The translations under genes and the position numbers were made by a program. This document shows positions 63,575-64,000 of a stretch of 64,000 bases of DNA, one piece after another. This DNA comes from Pseudomonas putida (GTDB lineage Bacteria > Pseudomonadota > Gammaproteobacteria > Pseudomonadales > Pseudomonadaceae), in the NCBI RefSeq assembly GCF_025905425.1, contig NZ_CP109603.1:966001-1030000 (forward strand), read 5' to 3'. The notes beneath the pieces were generated by a model. That model did no database searches, was not told the origin of the DNA, and was given only the letters and a program-made list of their open reading frames with translations. Each line of letters starts with the position of its first letter. Within the stretch, counting starts at the first letter, position 1.

Positions 63575-64000
63575 ATGCACAGTTACGACTTTGCCTTGTT
63601 ACTGGCGTTTTTCCTCATCGTGCTGCTACCGGCACCTTGGCTCGGGCGGTTCTTCTACAAGGTGATGGAAGGCCAGCGCACTTGGCTGACACCTGTATTG
63701 GGCCCGGTAGAACAGGCCAGCTATCGGCTGGCGGGCGTTCGCGCCGACCAGGAGCAGAACTGGAAGCAATACACACTGGCCTTGTTGGCCTTCAACCTGG
63801 CCGGGTTCCTACTGCTGTTTGCCGTGCTGTTGCTGCAGGGCTATCTGCCGCTCAACCCACAGCACCTTCCCGGCCAGGAGTGGTCGCTGGCGTTCAACAC
63901 CGCCGTAAGCTTCGTCACCAACACCAACTGGCAGGGGTACAGCGGCGAGGCATCGGTCAGCTACCTGAGCCAGATGCTCGGCTTGACCGTGCAGAACTTC
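63575..64000 (+). CDS. kdpA: KdpA, potassium-translocating subunit (N-terminal part, runs off window)
   Basis: The first 142 codons are present and the frame is open at the right edge. It begins MHSYDFALLLAFFLIVL. WKQYTLALLAFN and the first potassium selectivity-filter region (FVTNTNWQGYSGE) match KdpA closely. KdpA is the channel-like subunit that selects K+ in the KdpFABC ATPase. GGAGTGGCC precedes the start. Confidence 0.96.
   Translation, partial: MHSYDFALLLAFFLIVLLPAPWLGRFFYKVMEGQRTWLTPVLGPVEQASYRLAGVRADQEQNWKQYTLALLAFNLAGFLLLFAVLLLQGYLPLNPQHLPGQEWSLAFNTAVSFVTNTNWQGYSGEASVSYLSQMLGLTVQNF

Overview
The window comes from the chromosome of a fluorescent pseudomonad, almost certainly a member of the Pseudomonas putida group. 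The evidence is the high GC content, the pyoverdine maturation and export genes, the mqsRA pair beside the etf genes, the gltA-sdhCDAB-sucAB-lpdG-sucCD order, fabAB beside a hybrid kinase, gpsA, kdpFA, and many copies of the short P. putida-type REP palindrome between genes. I identified the species from protein and gene-order recognition only; no database search was run.

Positions 1-15600 form an iron-starvation locus. After the tail of a sensor kinase come a PvdH-type aminotransferase, a siderophore-interacting reductase, an SCP2-JmjC fusion oxygenase, an HSL-type esterase, pvdN, pvdM, pvdP, the pvdR-pvdT-opmQ exporter and an FpvI-like ECF sigma factor. Seven TAAAT/TAATT-N16-CGT boxes precede seven of these genes. 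They have the geometry of PvdS/PfrI iron-starvation promoters, and a Fur-like site precedes the sigma gene. The pyoverdine NRPS genes, fpvA, pvdE and pvdO that accompany these genes elsewhere are absent. The reductase/oxygenase/esterase trio sits in that place and carries the same promoter class, so it is the most novel-looking system here.

Positions 15700-27900 hold a degenerate receiver protein, an MHS-type transporter, the mqsRA toxin-antitoxin pair with its operator, etfD divergent from etfBA, a periplasmic binding protein followed by two envelope lipoproteins, a MocR regulator, and small envelope or lipid-related genes. Two PsrA-like operators occur, one upstream of etfD and one upstream of a YkgJ/START-domain pair.

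Positions 27950-40921 are the TCA-cycle block: gltA diverges from sdhCDAB, followed by sucAB, lpdG and sucCD. Stable hairpins lie in several intercistronic gaps.

Positions 41000-52000 contain brnQ behind a leader with two perfect inverted repeats, a DUF599 membrane protein, an Ala/Pro-repeat lipoprotein, paired hotdog thioesterases, htpG, a dienelactone hydrolase, a pirin, a secreted amidohydrolase and fabAB.

Positions 52200-64000 contain an overlapping operon of TonB receptor, binding protein and hybrid histidine kinase. By position the kinase corresponds to P. aeruginosa PA1611. Then come gpsA, a DUF4389 protein, sixA, two overlapping alpha/beta hydrolases, a DUF4892 protein preceded by a 20-codon ORF, an AI-2E-family permease, kdpF and the start of kdpA. 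No tRNA, rRNA, CRISPR array, transposase or prophage gene was seen.
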